Shown here piece after piece: positions 38,501 to 52,116 of a stretch of 64,000 bases of DNA. How positions within the stretch are numbered: the stretch's first letter is position 1; each line of letters opens with the position of its first letter. Under the pieces are notes generated by a model, which was given only the letters and a program-made list of their open reading frames with translations, did no database searches and was not told where the DNA came from. A program made the translations under genes and the position numbers. The DNA is from Hymenolepis diminuta (Eukaryota; Platyhelminthes; Cestoda; Cyclophyllidea; Hymenolepididae), in NCBI GenBank assembly GCA_900708905.1, contig CAADRB010000025.1, positions 916,532 through 980,531 of the forward strand. Direction: 5' to 3'.

Positions 38501-41300
38501 AAAAGGTCTGATCTAGCTCATAGTTCACTTCCTCACTAGTCAACTCGGCATTCAGGCGTGTGCTTCAGTTTGATCCAGCAAGATTATGAGCCTATTCTAA
38601 CCACCTTGGGGCTTATAGTCTTTCTCAAACAAATATAATTATAATTCTTTACTTCCCTTGTGTAATATATTCTATGTTGGATGCAGTCTCTCTTTTTGTA
38701 ATCCCTAATAAAACAATAGGAGTTCACATTCATTCGACGGTAAGGATACTACATCCTGACTATTATTTCCATCAAAATATTGAATGCTTGCTGTTCGTTT
38801 TATTTTTTTCCCATAAATATTTGCTAATCCGGCGTGCTAGGAGTTGGGCGTCAGGAATTTCAATAGTGGAACACAGGTTAAAGGATGAGTAGACAATCAC
38901 ATGTATTTTGTTTGATGATAAAGTGACGTGTATGTGTGATAAGGAGGACTTAAAGGGGTGAAAATTACGCATATATAGTTGACACATTGTAAGTTATCTT
39001 GCCAATCAAATATCGCGGTTGCGTATATTGATATCACAATGTTTGGGGCGTTTATATAGACGAATAAAAAACGTTCGGACTTCAAGTTTAGGCCAATCCT
39101 GGCCAGTCTCCAAGACACCCACTTTTTACATTCATCTCTTTCGTCGTGTTATTATCACTCAAGGCTTGCAGTCAAATTTTGACCTCGATCATTATTACTG
39201 ATTACTATTATTAACTAACAAAAGGGCAGTTGGAGTAATTGGTTATTTTTAATTTATCTTCGCCTGTAAGTAGCATGTTCTCATTTAATAAGTAAATTAC
39301 GACAACAGTGGAGTATAAATAATGAGAAACGACAATATAAGCTATTTTTAAAACGTCTATGGCTAGAATACTTTTTAGTTGCGAGAACCACTAGCTAAAC
39401 TATTATGCGTAATTTATTTAATTAAAATATAACTATCATATTTTGCAGGAATTGGACAGCATCACTTATGACCGCAGTGACCATCTGAGTACACCACGTG
39501 AAATGAGAAGGAAGATGGGATTTAATTATTGATGCTGAAAATGGACGGAAACGACTTGTCTGACCTAAAGTATTCTATCAGCATTGGTGTGCGTATAACG
39601 AATTTCGCGTTCGATCACACACTTTGATAAAGGTTTGTCAATGGATACAAGAATTTTAATGTTCAAATTAACAAAACTTTAATGAGAAACATTTATCACC
39701 GTAGGTTCTATTTCTGTCTCTGGATTTTGAATGCGTCATATAAATCTTAAGGCTATATGGAAAATAGAAGTACAACTTCCTGTTGATCATGTCCAGCGAC
39801 ATTTCCCTATAGGACCATCTTGATGCAAATTCACGATGCCACAGTCTGGAATAATAATTAGTTGTGTCATTAAGCAGGTTGGACTAGGATGAATTCAAAA
39901 TTCATATGACGTAAGACCCTTCTTAATCAATTTCTTTCCCTTATTTGCTCATTACTGGACCGTCTTTTTGACCTTCAAATTCTGGGAAATTTTGGGAAAT
40001 AATAGAAAAAGGCCGGTGAAGCCCAAGCTGTATAAAGATATTTCATATGTTGAAATTCACTATTCAACCATTTTTTTCTGTTGTTCTCATGGCGTTAAAA
40101 TGGAAATAAAGTACCAAATGGATTAATTGGTCATTATTTACAATAAATACCTCGACGTTTAAAATAAATTCTCCTCTTCGAGTTCTCAAACTAATATCTG
40201 ATTGAACCAAACTCTCTTACTTCCTCACATGAACATAATTTGGCACAAATTCTGAAAATTAAATGAATAAGATTATCTAAGCTAAAATCCCCAACTATAG
40301 TGACTTATCTCCACATCAAACATAATCGGCTATTTATGCTTTGCCTTCTCGACCGGTATTTGAAATCCAACACACACATACACACACACACATGTCTGGG
40401 GTAAAAACACAGCCTGATTGAGAAAAGTTTATGTCCCATAAACTGTCAAATTGCCAGAAGGGGCGGTAAGGTGCATGGGGAACGGAGAGACAACTAAAGG
40501 GATCATTTATCCTGAGACTAAATAAAAATACTGCGGCTTTTAGCTTGATTTTGTTGGCTTCCTACAATGCCTATTTCTGGAAATAATTCGAGGAAAGTAT
40601 TCCATGTTAAAATTTATAAATTTAAATTTCCCAATTGATGTAGTCTCATTAAAACTTTAAAGTATTCAATCTACTCTAAAAAATGAGTAGCGAGACAGAC
40701 AAATTTCTAGCCATGAATGTACTGATCCTGCATTCAAAAGTACCCACTTGAGATGAGGATTGTTTAAAAGCCAAATTTAGTAAAAATGAAAAGATTTGAA
40801 TGTTTGAAATATTCCTACTCATTCAGCTCTGCTAATTGGCCTATACGTTGACATGTCGATTTACAGGAATGCAAATACAGATTTACGGAACACTCACATT
40901 TAGCTCCCCAAAGTTTCTATTTCAATGAAGGATTAAGGCGATATGAGTCATTAAAAACTGGATTACTAGGTTGAGACAGTAAATAAATATTTTTGATTTA
41001 CTTTTTAAATATTTATAATGTGATCTACTCTAGTAAATAGCATTGATGATATACAAAACTTAAGGAAATTTCAAATATTTTCCCAAAATCTCTCTAATTA
41101 ACCTTGGGATTGTGATAAGTGATACCAACTACAAGATTGATATTTACGTTTAATTAATTTGAAAATGAAATATAGAATGGTGAATGTAGTTTAAAATTTT
41201 ACTGACAGGTGCCATGGTATTCTGGTAATGATTGTCTTGCCGAATCAAATATAAATATCTAACCTTACGTTTTTATTACTATTTTATCGATTTATCTTAT
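35501..41300. other. Long stretch without a supported gene
   Basis: Two locally GC-richer patches stand out: 35790-35940, where two frames look coding-like (one reads YPYEKLPLYQPYSLPELPVL), and 37140-37600, which holds a 73-codon frame. Neither shows a recognisable domain or convincing exon boundaries. The rest is AT-rich with a CA microsatellite at 40.37 kb. Confidence 0.5.
40369..40392. repeat. (CA)n microsatellite
   Basis: CA dinucleotide repeat of about 24 bases with one CATA interruption. Confidence 0.9.
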
Positions 41301-41947
41301 CAAACCACTTTTGAATCTTTTATTGAACGCAGTTGAGGTTCATGCAGTATACTTTCCAGGTAAGTTATAAAGAAGTGATCTTCATTTAAATCCTGACTTT
41401 TGACTATAATTGGTAAACAGTGCTTTTCACAAATTTTCAAGGGCTGAGAGTTTGTTCCCCGGGGCAATTCATAAGGGAAACTATCATATTTAAACTACTG
41501 ATCACCATAAATCAAAGTGAAGTGAGTACATATGGACGTCGATCACATGACCTCTGGTTTTGCAGTTGTACCTGTGACCGGTTTGTCATCGGTACACTTG
41601 ACTTTATTTGACATAACAGACTCAAATTACTCAATTTCATTTAGAGATAAAATGAGGTAATAAGAAAATGTTTTATTATAAATGACATTAATGAGGCACT
41701 CGGTTTAGACGAAAGCATTTAACCGCAGATATGAGGAATGTCCATACTCACAAAATATATTTACCATTCGTCTTGAATTTGCAATCATCATTTAAAAAAT
41801 ATTTCAGCTTATTTCACCGTACTCCATCTTCCTGTGCCTATCAACTTATAAAGGCTGCCTAATCTTTGCTAGGCATGGAATTTCTTACGCAATTTTCCTC
41901 TTCCCAAAATATGGACATCCATATACATTTTCATTTAAAAATAGACT

Positions 41948-42124
41948 TCAATAAATGGAAGAAAAGACTAATATAAAACCGGATTCGTACAAGCTATTTA
42001 ATGCTGTCTTCCGTTGACTGATTCCCGCGTTGTGAGTTCTACATCTCCACAAAATCACCGTTTTTATGTCTGTCGGTGACGAAGTTTCCGCCTCCACTTT
42101 GTTTACCTCTAATAGGACGTTCTT
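41948..42124 (-). pseudogene. Coding-like exon-sized open segment, unassigned
   Basis: Fifty-eight sense codons, open from an upstream TGA to a TGA, locally GC-rich, reading LLEVNKVEAETSSPTDIKTV then ILWRCRTHNAGISQRKTALN. There is no ATG at its start, so it would have to be an exon or a fragment. The 90-codon open region at 42492-42765 lies about 370 bp upstream on the same strand. I found no clean donor and acceptor joining them. Confidence 0.25.
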
Positions 42125-42491
42125 TCACTGTATATCGGTTGCTATTCGTTGAAAATAACTAGATTCAGTACTTTTTATCTTATAATTAAATTGTCTTTCT
42201 ACTAAGTTAATACGCTAATAATTACGTAACAGAATTCAAATCCATGAACTCCAACGAGGAGCGTATTACAAATAGGAAGGAAGAAAAAGTCAACCACAAA
42301 ACTTTTTGAGTAAGTGTATTTACGGGGTGATCAGCATTGATAATGCAATTATATGCAGGACATATATTATTCGAACGTACAATAACAAATTCCTCAATTT
42401 TCATAGTTGTCTACTACGACTAATCTCTCTACCTTCAAACTGGTAGAGTACAAAATAGAGGTCGTAAGCTGAATGGGAAATGAGCTGAATA

Positions 42492-42765
42492 TTAATGTAC
42501 ATGCAAAAAAGAATAATTCCACTGGCAGATTCTGTTTTCCTTGAGCCTCTTGCAGCTCATTATAAGTCTCTTATAATCCGCTCTTGCTGAATCACAGTCG
42601 GGACACTTGAGTTCGACGTCTTTGCAAGTCTTCATGACGAAGGGAATTGGGAAACATCTCAGAGCTCCACTACGTTCAAAATGAAGAAAATTTGAAAGTT
42701 CCATCCACAGATTAGGATTAGTTTCACTTACGCAGTTAGGAATATCGTTGAACACAGTGTATAGA
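42492..42765 (-). pseudogene. Cys-containing open segment, unassigned
   Basis: About 90 codons are open on the minus strand between stops. It contains several Cys residues including KTCKDVELKCPDCDS, a possible but incomplete zinc-binding pattern, then CKRLKENRICQW. A second frame in its last third is also coding-like (TYNELQEAQGKQNLPVELF). A donor-like gtaagt sits at its 5' part (about 42730). It could be one or two exons of an unrecognised gene, or transposon debris. Confidence 0.25.
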
Positions 42766-43499
42766 ATTTATTTCCAATTTTAAAATTTGTTACAATAGAT
42801 CTGCAGCATTAGGCACAAATTATATCAATCGGCTAGCAACCGAAATTTTCTGATAAAAAATGAATAGAACAAGGTACATTCTTTATTTATTTAATAACTA
42901 TTTAGTTTTTATTTATTAATATTTACCTTTAAACAGTGGAGGAGGCTTAAATATTATTGGCTCAAATGATGTCTTTATTAAAATAATACTTTAAGTATAG
43001 AAGAGAAGAATTATGCTGCATAATTACATACACATTCATAATATGTCGTCATTTATGTCTCGTTCTTCAATCTACAAATAAGAATGTATGACCTAAATAG
43101 GAAATGTTCTCTATTGAATCACCTGGGGTTTTGTATCTAGTCCCTGATAGAAAGGCGAAACAATGATTTACCTTGCACTGCAGGTGCAATATGCATGCCA
43201 CGCCATCAGAAAGACGCTTCCATGTTTAACTATGGGGAGTCACGACAAGATAAAATTAACCACCACTCATCGATTTGCCCACTATCTGATCGTTCACATC
43301 TTGTCACGTTGATTAATAAAGTCAAATGACTGGTTCACTCTTCCCTGGCCAATCATTACCGGGACAAACCCATTGTTGAGAGCACAAGTAAATTGTGAAT
43401 TACATCAAATTAATGTCGGATTACTAGGCTAACCTTGTATGTTAGAACTCGCTTTTGAGTCTGAGCAATTTCACCACACCCAATAACACTGAGCTTGAA

Positions 43500-44400
43500 C
43501 AAGGATTGTAGCAACTCTCAATACACTACAGAGTCTATTTGCGGGTAATTCATATCTGAGTTTTGGTGATCGAACCGCCAGTAATTGCTCATCTCGCCTT
43601 CATTTACAAAGAGTTGATGGCATCAGGGGTCAATAATGATAATTCTTTTATTACTCCGCTTTTCATCAGTCGCAAATTCCATCAATGCAAAAAATGGATT
43701 TCTTTTTTAAGATTTACCATCTCAACGATACTTTCTTTCACGTCAAACACTCGTTTGGAATCCTCTGGAAGTAGTCTTATTTAACTCTTTTGTGCGCGAA
43801 TGTAGAGGTATCAACTTTCTATAAATTCTATTTCAATAGCATCATCTTCCGTTGGAAGAATTACTCATAGATTTTGTTCCTGTTTCTGTAATTATGCGAT
43901 AAGTTTACTCAAAGAAATTTTCGCAGCATGTAGTTTGACATTCATTTTTCTTCTTCTTAATGGATCTAAAATCAGCAGCTGTTCTTGATCTAATATTATC
44001 CATCATAATAGATCACATATGAAGCATGACTGGTTCTATGAGTGCTTCAAGTAAGTTCGCTTGAATTCTAATTGAAGTTACGCTCGATCTTTGGATCGAT
44101 ATAAGTCTCACTATCCGCATTCTGGGCTTCAAATTATCCGTATTTATAGTATGTTGAAGCAGACTTTTGTAATGTGCTGCTGGGCCAATAATTCAAACAT
44201 ATATCTCTATTGAAGAATGAATGCTTCGGATCGTTATCGACTTATGTCATGTGGCTTTTCCTCAACATACTTACCAACCATTATTTTAACCCTTGTAGTT
44301 GTTGTGGCCCGTCTCTATTATCACATGCATCAATAATACATTCACGCTTGGACCTCACCTGCTCTAAAAGTGTTTCTTATATTAATAGTACTGGAACGCA
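43500..44400 (-). pseudogene. Coding-like dispersed repeat family B, copy 2 (broken)
   Basis: Minus-strand pieces in transcript order: LEQVRSKRECIIDACDNRDG near 44370, RIQANLLEALIEPVMLHM near 44060, KMNVKLHAAKISLSKLIA near 43945, and EDSKRVFDVKESIVEMVNLK near 43750 followed by LMKSGVIKELSLLTPDAINS. Several in-frame stops and at least two frame changes break it. The middle is homologous to the 28-kb copy. Open frames on the plus strand here (43563-43784, 44210-44407) are antisense shadows. I cannot name the family. Confidence 0.4.
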
Positions 44401-45778
44401 AATTTAGAACGAAATTTAATAAGTATAAACACAAAATAGTGATCAGTAATTGGGCATAATACGATCTTCCAAAGGCAAAACCTTAAAAACAAACTTATTT
44501 CTCTTATCTTTGTATTGCTTATTTAACATGAAAGTGAATGGTTCAAACCAATTTGCCAAATTCATGATTTTGAATATATTTGAAGTATTACATGTACAAT
44601 TACTAAATCTGGATGTATAGAATTTGGATTATAAAACGTGGCAACTTATAAAATTAGCACAAATTTGAACAGACTAATATCGCCATTTTCAAGGACATGT
44701 TTGATAATTTCAATATTAACTAACGGAAAGGTTTTGTTTTTCAAACTCCCATAGTCACTAAATGCCTCATATTCAGTCTTTGCTCCATCTGACTAATGCT
44801 CATGAGCGCAACATATCTGGATCCCCAATTCCTAACCTATGAATTGATATTATCACTCCACAACAAACTACTGCGATAGTAGGCTCAAAAGTACAAATGA
44901 AATAGGACCAAGAGGGTCTGTGGTGTGTTTGGTTGAAATCGATCTGAGAAGTGTCTTCATTATATTTAAAACTAAAAAACGACAGTGAAGTTCAAATCTA
45001 ATATAGACGGAAGGACTTTGATAGACATCTGATTGGTCATTAAAACTAATAGTTTATCATTAGTTAATAATTGAATGAACGATTGGTTTTATGTGTAAGT
45101 CATGGGACAGAATCAGTAAATAAAACCACATTCCAGTTAGCTAAACTTAACTGTTACAAAATTTAATCTTTCCAAAAAAACGCTAATGAAATAAAATACC
45201 AAAAACATTATCAGAAAATAAGCAATTTAAGGTGGAAGAAAATTGTTTATCCTCATCAATTCGTTTTGTACACCGTCATAAAATGTAGGAAAAGTCAAAC
45301 AGAAATTAATTTAGAGAGAAGAAAAATATTAATTGGGAAATGTGAAATAGCACATAATGTTTAAATAAAATGGGATAAGTAAGCGGGAAAATACCGGCAC
45401 ATCTCATGGGGTCACTGGTTGAAGATAGGAAAAGAATAGGAATAAGGTCATGTCACAAAAGGAATCGGATGGATAACATGAACAATGGAATAATGTCACA
45501 TCCCGGGTTGGTTCAGGTCTGGATATGTTGTTTCGAGACGCTGTAGGAATTACGTTCGAAATGCTTATTAAAGGGATACTACCGTTTGAAATAAGTTGGG
45601 GAATATTTTGAAAAAGGAATGATAAGATACACGTAATGATGATTAAATATCAGCAACAACTTTAATCCACCAATTGGAAAGGGCATTCTAATTAAGATAA
45701 CCCCGCTTGGAGATATTTTCACAGATCATTGCAGAAAAACCGCTTTGTGATCAAGCCATATATTGGGGGAGAATATCA

Positions 45779-46074
45779 AGCAAGAAGAAATAGTAATCAT
45801 TTCCCCCGCTCCCAATATTTCCTATATGAATAAAAAAATATAATGTCTTTCTTTATTTCTCCACCGGTAAAAGACATTTGATTATTATTCTTATTTGTTG
45901 AAGCCGATACCGATTGAGAGCGAGTTTTGTGAATACACTCGCATTGACTATAACGTGTCTTCGTATCTGCCGTAGGTTATTAGCTTCTGTGTTAAATTGC
46001 TGCATTATCGAGTTTTCTAGATTGTTGGCTCTGCGAGACTACTATCGGAGCTCCTAGTTGGTTACGTTTTAGCA
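45779..46074 (+). mobile_element. Diverged LTR, copy 3
   Basis: About 296 bp aligns along its length with the reverse complement of copies 1 and 2. Shared blocks include the run around CCCCCGCTCCCAATATTTC near the start, GAAGCCGATACCGATTG in the middle, and TTGGTTACGTTTTAGCA at the end. The first bases have decayed (AGCAAGAAG in place of TGTTAGAAG) and no target duplication is seen. It may be an old solo LTR, or a 5' LTR whose internal region is lost or unrecognisable in the following 300 bp. Confidence 0.65.
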
Positions 46075-47976
46075 GGAACCAGAAACCAGCTGGGGACATC
46101 AGGGATCCGAAGAATGGTCTCATTTATTTAACCCTAGCCCAGTTATTTGCAAATTGCTTAAAGCAAATTTTCCAATCAAATAAGAAAAGCTATACGGTCT
46201 ACCATCCCGATATCCCAGTTTCTTCAGACAGAAATGAGGCAGAGAATACACAGAAGTCAGTTAGATTATGATCTTAGGGTGTACAAATGGACCAATAATA
46301 TCAATATGGAGGAAATAAAATCATAGGCATATAATAAAATGCTATTTTCAAGAAGAGAATTATTAAACAAAATGATTTATATTAAAATATTACTTCCACC
46401 TTGACAGACATAAGGACCGCGATTGTTCTACTTGAAAATTGTTATATTTTTTACAGGTTATTAGCAAGTAAATATCTTATTTATATTCTGTAAAACTAAG
46501 TCGATTATTATCACCGAATTGATATTGGAAGAAAGGGATTCAAATTTTAAATCGGAATCAAAATTGAATATAGTATATGTTTAATATGATGCAAAACTCT
46601 ATCATCTATTCACTTTCCATAAATACGCTTTTTAAGAAAGTTGTTTTAGCTTGCATTGATAAATAAATACTTTCAATGGAAATTTAATAGGGGGAGAATA
46701 TATGGCGATGCATAAATGAAGGGAAATTTCATTATTATTAAATTTATTAAAATAAATTGCAAAGAGGAATGCTTAAAATCTGCACTCTCCTAGAATGGTA
46801 GAATAATGTAAGCCTGACACAAATTATTAGGTTGTCAAATGTATTGCGCCGGGCAAGGAATGAAATATCGAATCTTAAACAGATTATCGTTTAAGAGAGC
46901 AATAAAACACGGGCGCCGTTCATTCAAACCAGTTAGAAATTGTAACCAAATAATTACTAACAACATGATAGAGACATGGGAAATCAGGAGTAAGAGTAAT
47001 ATCATAATGTTCACTGAAGAGAATTAAAAATTTCGCGCAAGTCATCGTTTACCAGTCATCATTTAAATTGAAATTAACCCTCAATAATAAATAATTTAGA
47101 CCTATAAAATAGTTCATCTAGTTTGAAAAGCAACCGATGAACAAATAAATAATAATTTATTTAATAAATAATAGTAATGAATAATTTAAATAATACACCC
47201 TTAAAAGGGAAATTCAAGACCTACTGAGGGCAAACATTTATGGGTTTGGTCTGACTTCAAAACATAAGGTCTCGCTTAAAAAGGTTTAATTTAGAAAATT
47301 TGAAACAGTGCATTATTCCAAAAAAAGAAGATTCTTCATTAATTAGAAGATTTCTGGTGAGATTACTGCAAAGATTTAATTATTTCTAAGAATTCGTATT
47401 TTAAATATAATTTCAATAAGGAAATTACAAAATATGCAGTAAATATTACCAATATTATGGTACATGAAAATGTGTGGGTTAAAGCAATATTCAATTGACC
47501 GACCTTGGCGCACATTTGTGCACGATTAAGCAGTGAACAATGATTCGAAAAATATGTATTATAATATCATAAATATCTGCAACATAACATAGATGATCAT
47601 AAACAATATTTTATACTATTAAAATATTTATAAACTTAATGGTTACAACAATAAATTATAAAAACATTTTTTTATTTAGCACATGTTGATGTGTCCAAAC
47701 CTCCGGCCTATATTGGTAAATTTTGACGATTCATTAATCTGCACAGTCAATTTTAGGTTATTAGTTGGATGTTCGAGTGTCTGATTTCTCATTCCTTTTT
47801 CAGATGGACAATATCCCTGACAAGATATAATATTAATGTGTCACTTAATTGACTCATTTATTTAAAAGGATTTCATGGAGAGGAAATTTAATAAGGATCC
47901 GATCTAAATCTTTCGTTCATTTTGCAAAAGTACCGTTTTAACCGTAGCTGTGACTCGACTCGGCGAGTTTACTTAC

Positions 47977-48170
47977 CTTACGCCGTCGTTGATTTTCTTG
48001 TCCGGGTAAATGTTTTTGTGCTCTCTCTTTAGATGCGTGTTTGGATGTTGCCTTATTCCTTTTACCGTGGATTTGTTCCAAGATGTGATCCACTATTGTC
48101 TTTTGTGTCATCTTAAACTCGGACGCAAGAAGCCTTAATGAAGTTCCCGCTGTCTCAGTGATTTCACTTA
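47977..48170 (-). pseudogene. Possible mariner transposase relic, N-terminal helix-turn-helix
   Basis: About 64 codons are open on the minus strand. The segment TSLRLLASEFKMTQKTIVDH resembles the second helix-turn-helix of mariner transposases (T-x-R-E-L-A-x-E-x-x-V-S-x-x-T-I-x-x-H-L), and ENQRRRK lies where intact proteins have the E-N-Q-x-R-R motif. The linker between them does not match the usual WVPHEL block. The open stretch ends at AAG followed by gtaagt, so a real exon ending in a splice donor is an alternative. I favour the transposase relic because a second mariner relic lies in the window and no partner exon is visible. Confidence 0.5.
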
Positions 48171-51100
48171 CTTAATAAAATTTTTCCAGTCTTAGCAAAG
48201 TTAATACGCTGCTGTGTATACTGTACTAATAAATCAAACCTGGAAAACAGAAAAAATTTAATTTGGCCATCATTTATGTTAAGCGGTTAATTTGAAAAAA
48301 GAAAATCGTCTGCAGTATCTAATAATGAAATGTTGCCTGAGTATAAACGGGGAAAAACAATACTTTTAGTGGCTTCATTTAATTTTTTAATCGTCTAATA
48401 TCGATGAGAAAATAAGAGAATAAGGGCAGTTCAACTGCATGTTTAAATATCAGAGGGAAAATTAACCACATTAAAGATCATGACTACGTGAAGAAATGAT
48501 TATGATGCTCAACAACTCCACTATTTATTTGCAATTGGGTGATAAATTAAAAATATAAGCTAAGCGTGAGTTTCAGTTTATTTTAATGTTAGGAGACCAC
48601 AAATTACTCTCAACTGATCACTATGGCCGTTTATTTGAACTCGTTCAGTAAATTAAAAAGAAAATCCATATATTTGAATACTAGAGCTAATTAATGTAAT
48701 TATCTATTTTCATTCCTATGCGACCTGTATCAATAATCCATGCATATAAATATACATCCAACTTACAATTAGTTCGATTTTATTCAGCTTTTGATTGGTC
48801 CGTTTCACTTTCTTCCGTGTANNNNNNNNNNNNNNNNNNNNNNNNNNNNNNNNTATCAATATGCAGATGTGCTGCGAGGACAAAGGGGAGAAATGCTGTG
48901 AATACTGAACCAGAATTGGTTTAATGTCTACTTTTACGGGAAAAATATGTAAATATTACTTGAACATATTAGTAGACATTTCGTATAGTGCGTGAGAGGG
49001 AATATGAGGTAAAAGTTAAACAAAGTACACTCAGCCCGAATGAGGTGAAGTAAGGTAATCGAAAGGACACATGAATCGGAAATGAATATAGTAGCTCAAA
49101 CAGTAATAAATTCAGTTTCTAATATCAACGAAGTCATTTACTGAAATGAAATAAAGAAGGAACAATTTTGAAATTTACTTGCAAACAATATCATAATATG
49201 AAAATGGAAATGAATTTAATAAAGTGATTAAAAGGGCGCAGGCTTTATAGTCTTTGATAATTGTGAACGTGCTCGCGTCTTTTAGTGATTATTTTCTGGA
49301 ATTCTGATATTAAAAAAGCAGTCAGTAATAAAAGCGGTTGTATTTAATTTGGGAAATCAAATCAAAGAAAACCTAGTGGGATATAAAGTTTTCCTTTTTC
49401 AGTCCTCGGTCTTCGAGGCCATTTGCTGCTATTTACATTTCAGTAACACAACACTTTCTTAATCGCATGAAACCTTTCAGCCACTGAAATTTCTTTGAAT
49501 GAATTTTATCAATCTTCCATAAATCGATGGTTATCCCTTAAAGTTCTCAGTCTCAAGAAATATATTTCTCCATTTAATTTATCATTACTGTCCTCTACAC
49601 GAAGCATTGTCTGTTCTTCACCTCTTACCAAATTTCCTTATTCAGTCACATGAGAGTCATTTTTATTTATTTTTGGTGTCAAAACATCATCATAGAGAAA
49701 CTGTATTATTGTTACAACCTTCGTCAAGAAAATTATTTCAAATTTTCATTTTCGAAAATCGAATGCTCTCGGCTTACAGTAGGTCCAATAAGTGACAGGT
49801 GATAGCGGAGTATAGCAAATTTATCACTTTCACTTCATTTGATTTTTGAAATCGGATTGCACAGTATTGACTTAATGGGTAGTTTACTTTCCGAAATTCG
49901 AAATACTGGCTGCTGAGCAAATCCTCATTTACAATACCCAGTGCATGTTTATTTATTATTGAATTAATATGGTTAATCTAGCCAATCAAATTATTATTTT
50001 TTCCTAACAGTTGAACATGCAGATTGATCATATCAAGGGTCTTATACGGTCTTAATAGAGTAGAATAGAGATAGTACTTTAGAGAAATAGCATTAATTTC
50101 GACTTAGTAGCTACTAGTGCAGGCCAAAGAAGATATATTCAGCTATTGTTCCACCAACTTTAACGGATTAAGAGAAGACAAAAAGGATACACTTCCTTCG
50201 GAAAGAAACAGAATTAGGAGTCATCATCGATATGCTTAAACTAAAAATGTGGCTATGTAGAGTCTAACAAGTGTTTGATATCGGAGAAATTGAGAAATAG
50301 ATAAAAAATAAAATCGAGTTATAGTCAGATCAGTATTTGGGGAAGGAAGACTGGTGTGAATGGGGCAGGGGATTGAGAAAAGAACTCCCGTATATAACTA
50401 AAATGTAGGAAAAAAGAAAGACAATACCAACAAATAACGCGTTACAATTATTAAACCTTAGAAAATTTCTCAAATATTTGGTTTAGTCACGTCATCAAAA
50501 CTGAGTAAACAATAATTAATAAATTATTCACTTTTATTCACTGGTGACCTCTGCGAAATTAAAAAAGAATCGGTCACTTCTCTTTAAAGTACATGGTATT
50601 CATTTCAACACCCAAACAGTTAAAGTATGCACACGACTCTCATATTAGTAGTTTGATATTTTAAGGGTAACTTCAAGTTAATAGTATAATTATCCAAATT
50701 GTGGCTTCATTCCCTTTCCGAATATTTTCTATGATGAAATAAGTGCTTTAGTAGCAGAAGATGACGATCTCTAAGATGGCAACTGTAATTTTGAAAATAT
50801 TCTAAGAATATATGACCATATGATTAGCATATGGTTATATAACCAAACTATTGTTAGTATACACATATATCTAGGTATTAAACCCGGATCAAGTGCTTTG
50901 TGCTTAATTTATCTTTTGATATTGCTCCAGCAAGCATACATATTGGCCAATTCGGTAATCCGCACATTTTTACTGCTAATCTAATTATGTGACCTCCTAT
51001 TTAGATCGTTAAGGCCATGAATCCAATGGCTAGTATTCCTTGTGTCCTCTTTGAGTGTTTTTGTTAAAACTACAATTAACCAAACCTGAAGCGCTCTACA

Positions 51101-52116
51101 CAGAATATTAATCAGTAATTCCTCTGATCTCATTATCACTGGTTTTCTCTCCTAGTCTCTTTAAATTTTCAGCGTCCTAGCTTAGAAACTGTAAGTAGTC
51201 ACTCAACTTCCCCTAAAAACAGGCTAGACGGTTAAATTACCCATTAGTCTGATAAGTTAGCAAGACATGCATTGAGCGGTGAATCGGTTATCGCAAATAT
51301 TACTGTTTAAACGAAATAGAGCATTTCGTGATCTTGCGATGGGGAATACATCAATTGTGATCAAAAGACATTCACCGGATCATTGATTATATTCACCTTT
51401 GACCTGTGGCCAAAGAAAGGATAACAACGCAATAAGGAAAGAGTTCAGAAATTGCGCTCCTTATAAAATCAGTAAAAATAAATGAAAAAGATCAAATAAA
51501 CAAGAATAAACATAAAAATAGTCTTAGTACCTAAAATTTAAAGTATATTATAGATGCCATTTATCCGCTTTTTAAAGTGTAGAATAATGAGCCACGAGGC
51601 AACCCCGTGCAAATAGAGAAATAATATATTATACATAGTACTTCTATTGCACAGAAGTTATATATTATAACAAGACTTGGACTTTGAAGTGTACAGTTTT
51701 CAGTATGACATAAACTAAGGAGAGGAAAAAGAGAAATTTGGACGCTTTCATCTCGAAACCAAGACTTCCTATATTGCATTTCTTTGTACTACTACAGTTG
51801 AACATTCCATGGGCCAGTTCAAATTAGACCAAAATTAGGAGAATTAAAGGTTAGGGAGTAATGCCAATCCTATCTTTCCGATTAGAGAGATGTCCATTAA
51901 TATAAGCTAGCCTTATAAGTTTTATTCAGTTTTGAAGTAAAGTGCATCGAGGCAAGTACTCAATGATGCACTTTACTAATGAGGTACGCTTTAAGCACAC
52001 TAACAAATATTTGAGATAACAATTTCTATAGTCAATCATGAAAGATTCATTTTTTCACTGCTGTTAAGTGGTATAAAAGACGAGAAAAATAAAACAAGTT
52101 TAACAAACAGAGTCTT
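48171..52116. other. Stretch without a supported gene, downstream of the LITAF gene
   Basis: AT-rich sequence with a 32-N gap. Only short chance frames are present. Downstream of the LITAF stop codon on the minus strand I did not find a clear AATAAA within the first 60 bases, so the 3' end is undefined. Confidence 0.6.
48822..48853. other. Assembly gap, 32 N
   Basis: Run of undetermined bases. The open frame drawn through it (48718-48924) is an artefact of translating N. Confidence 0.99.
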
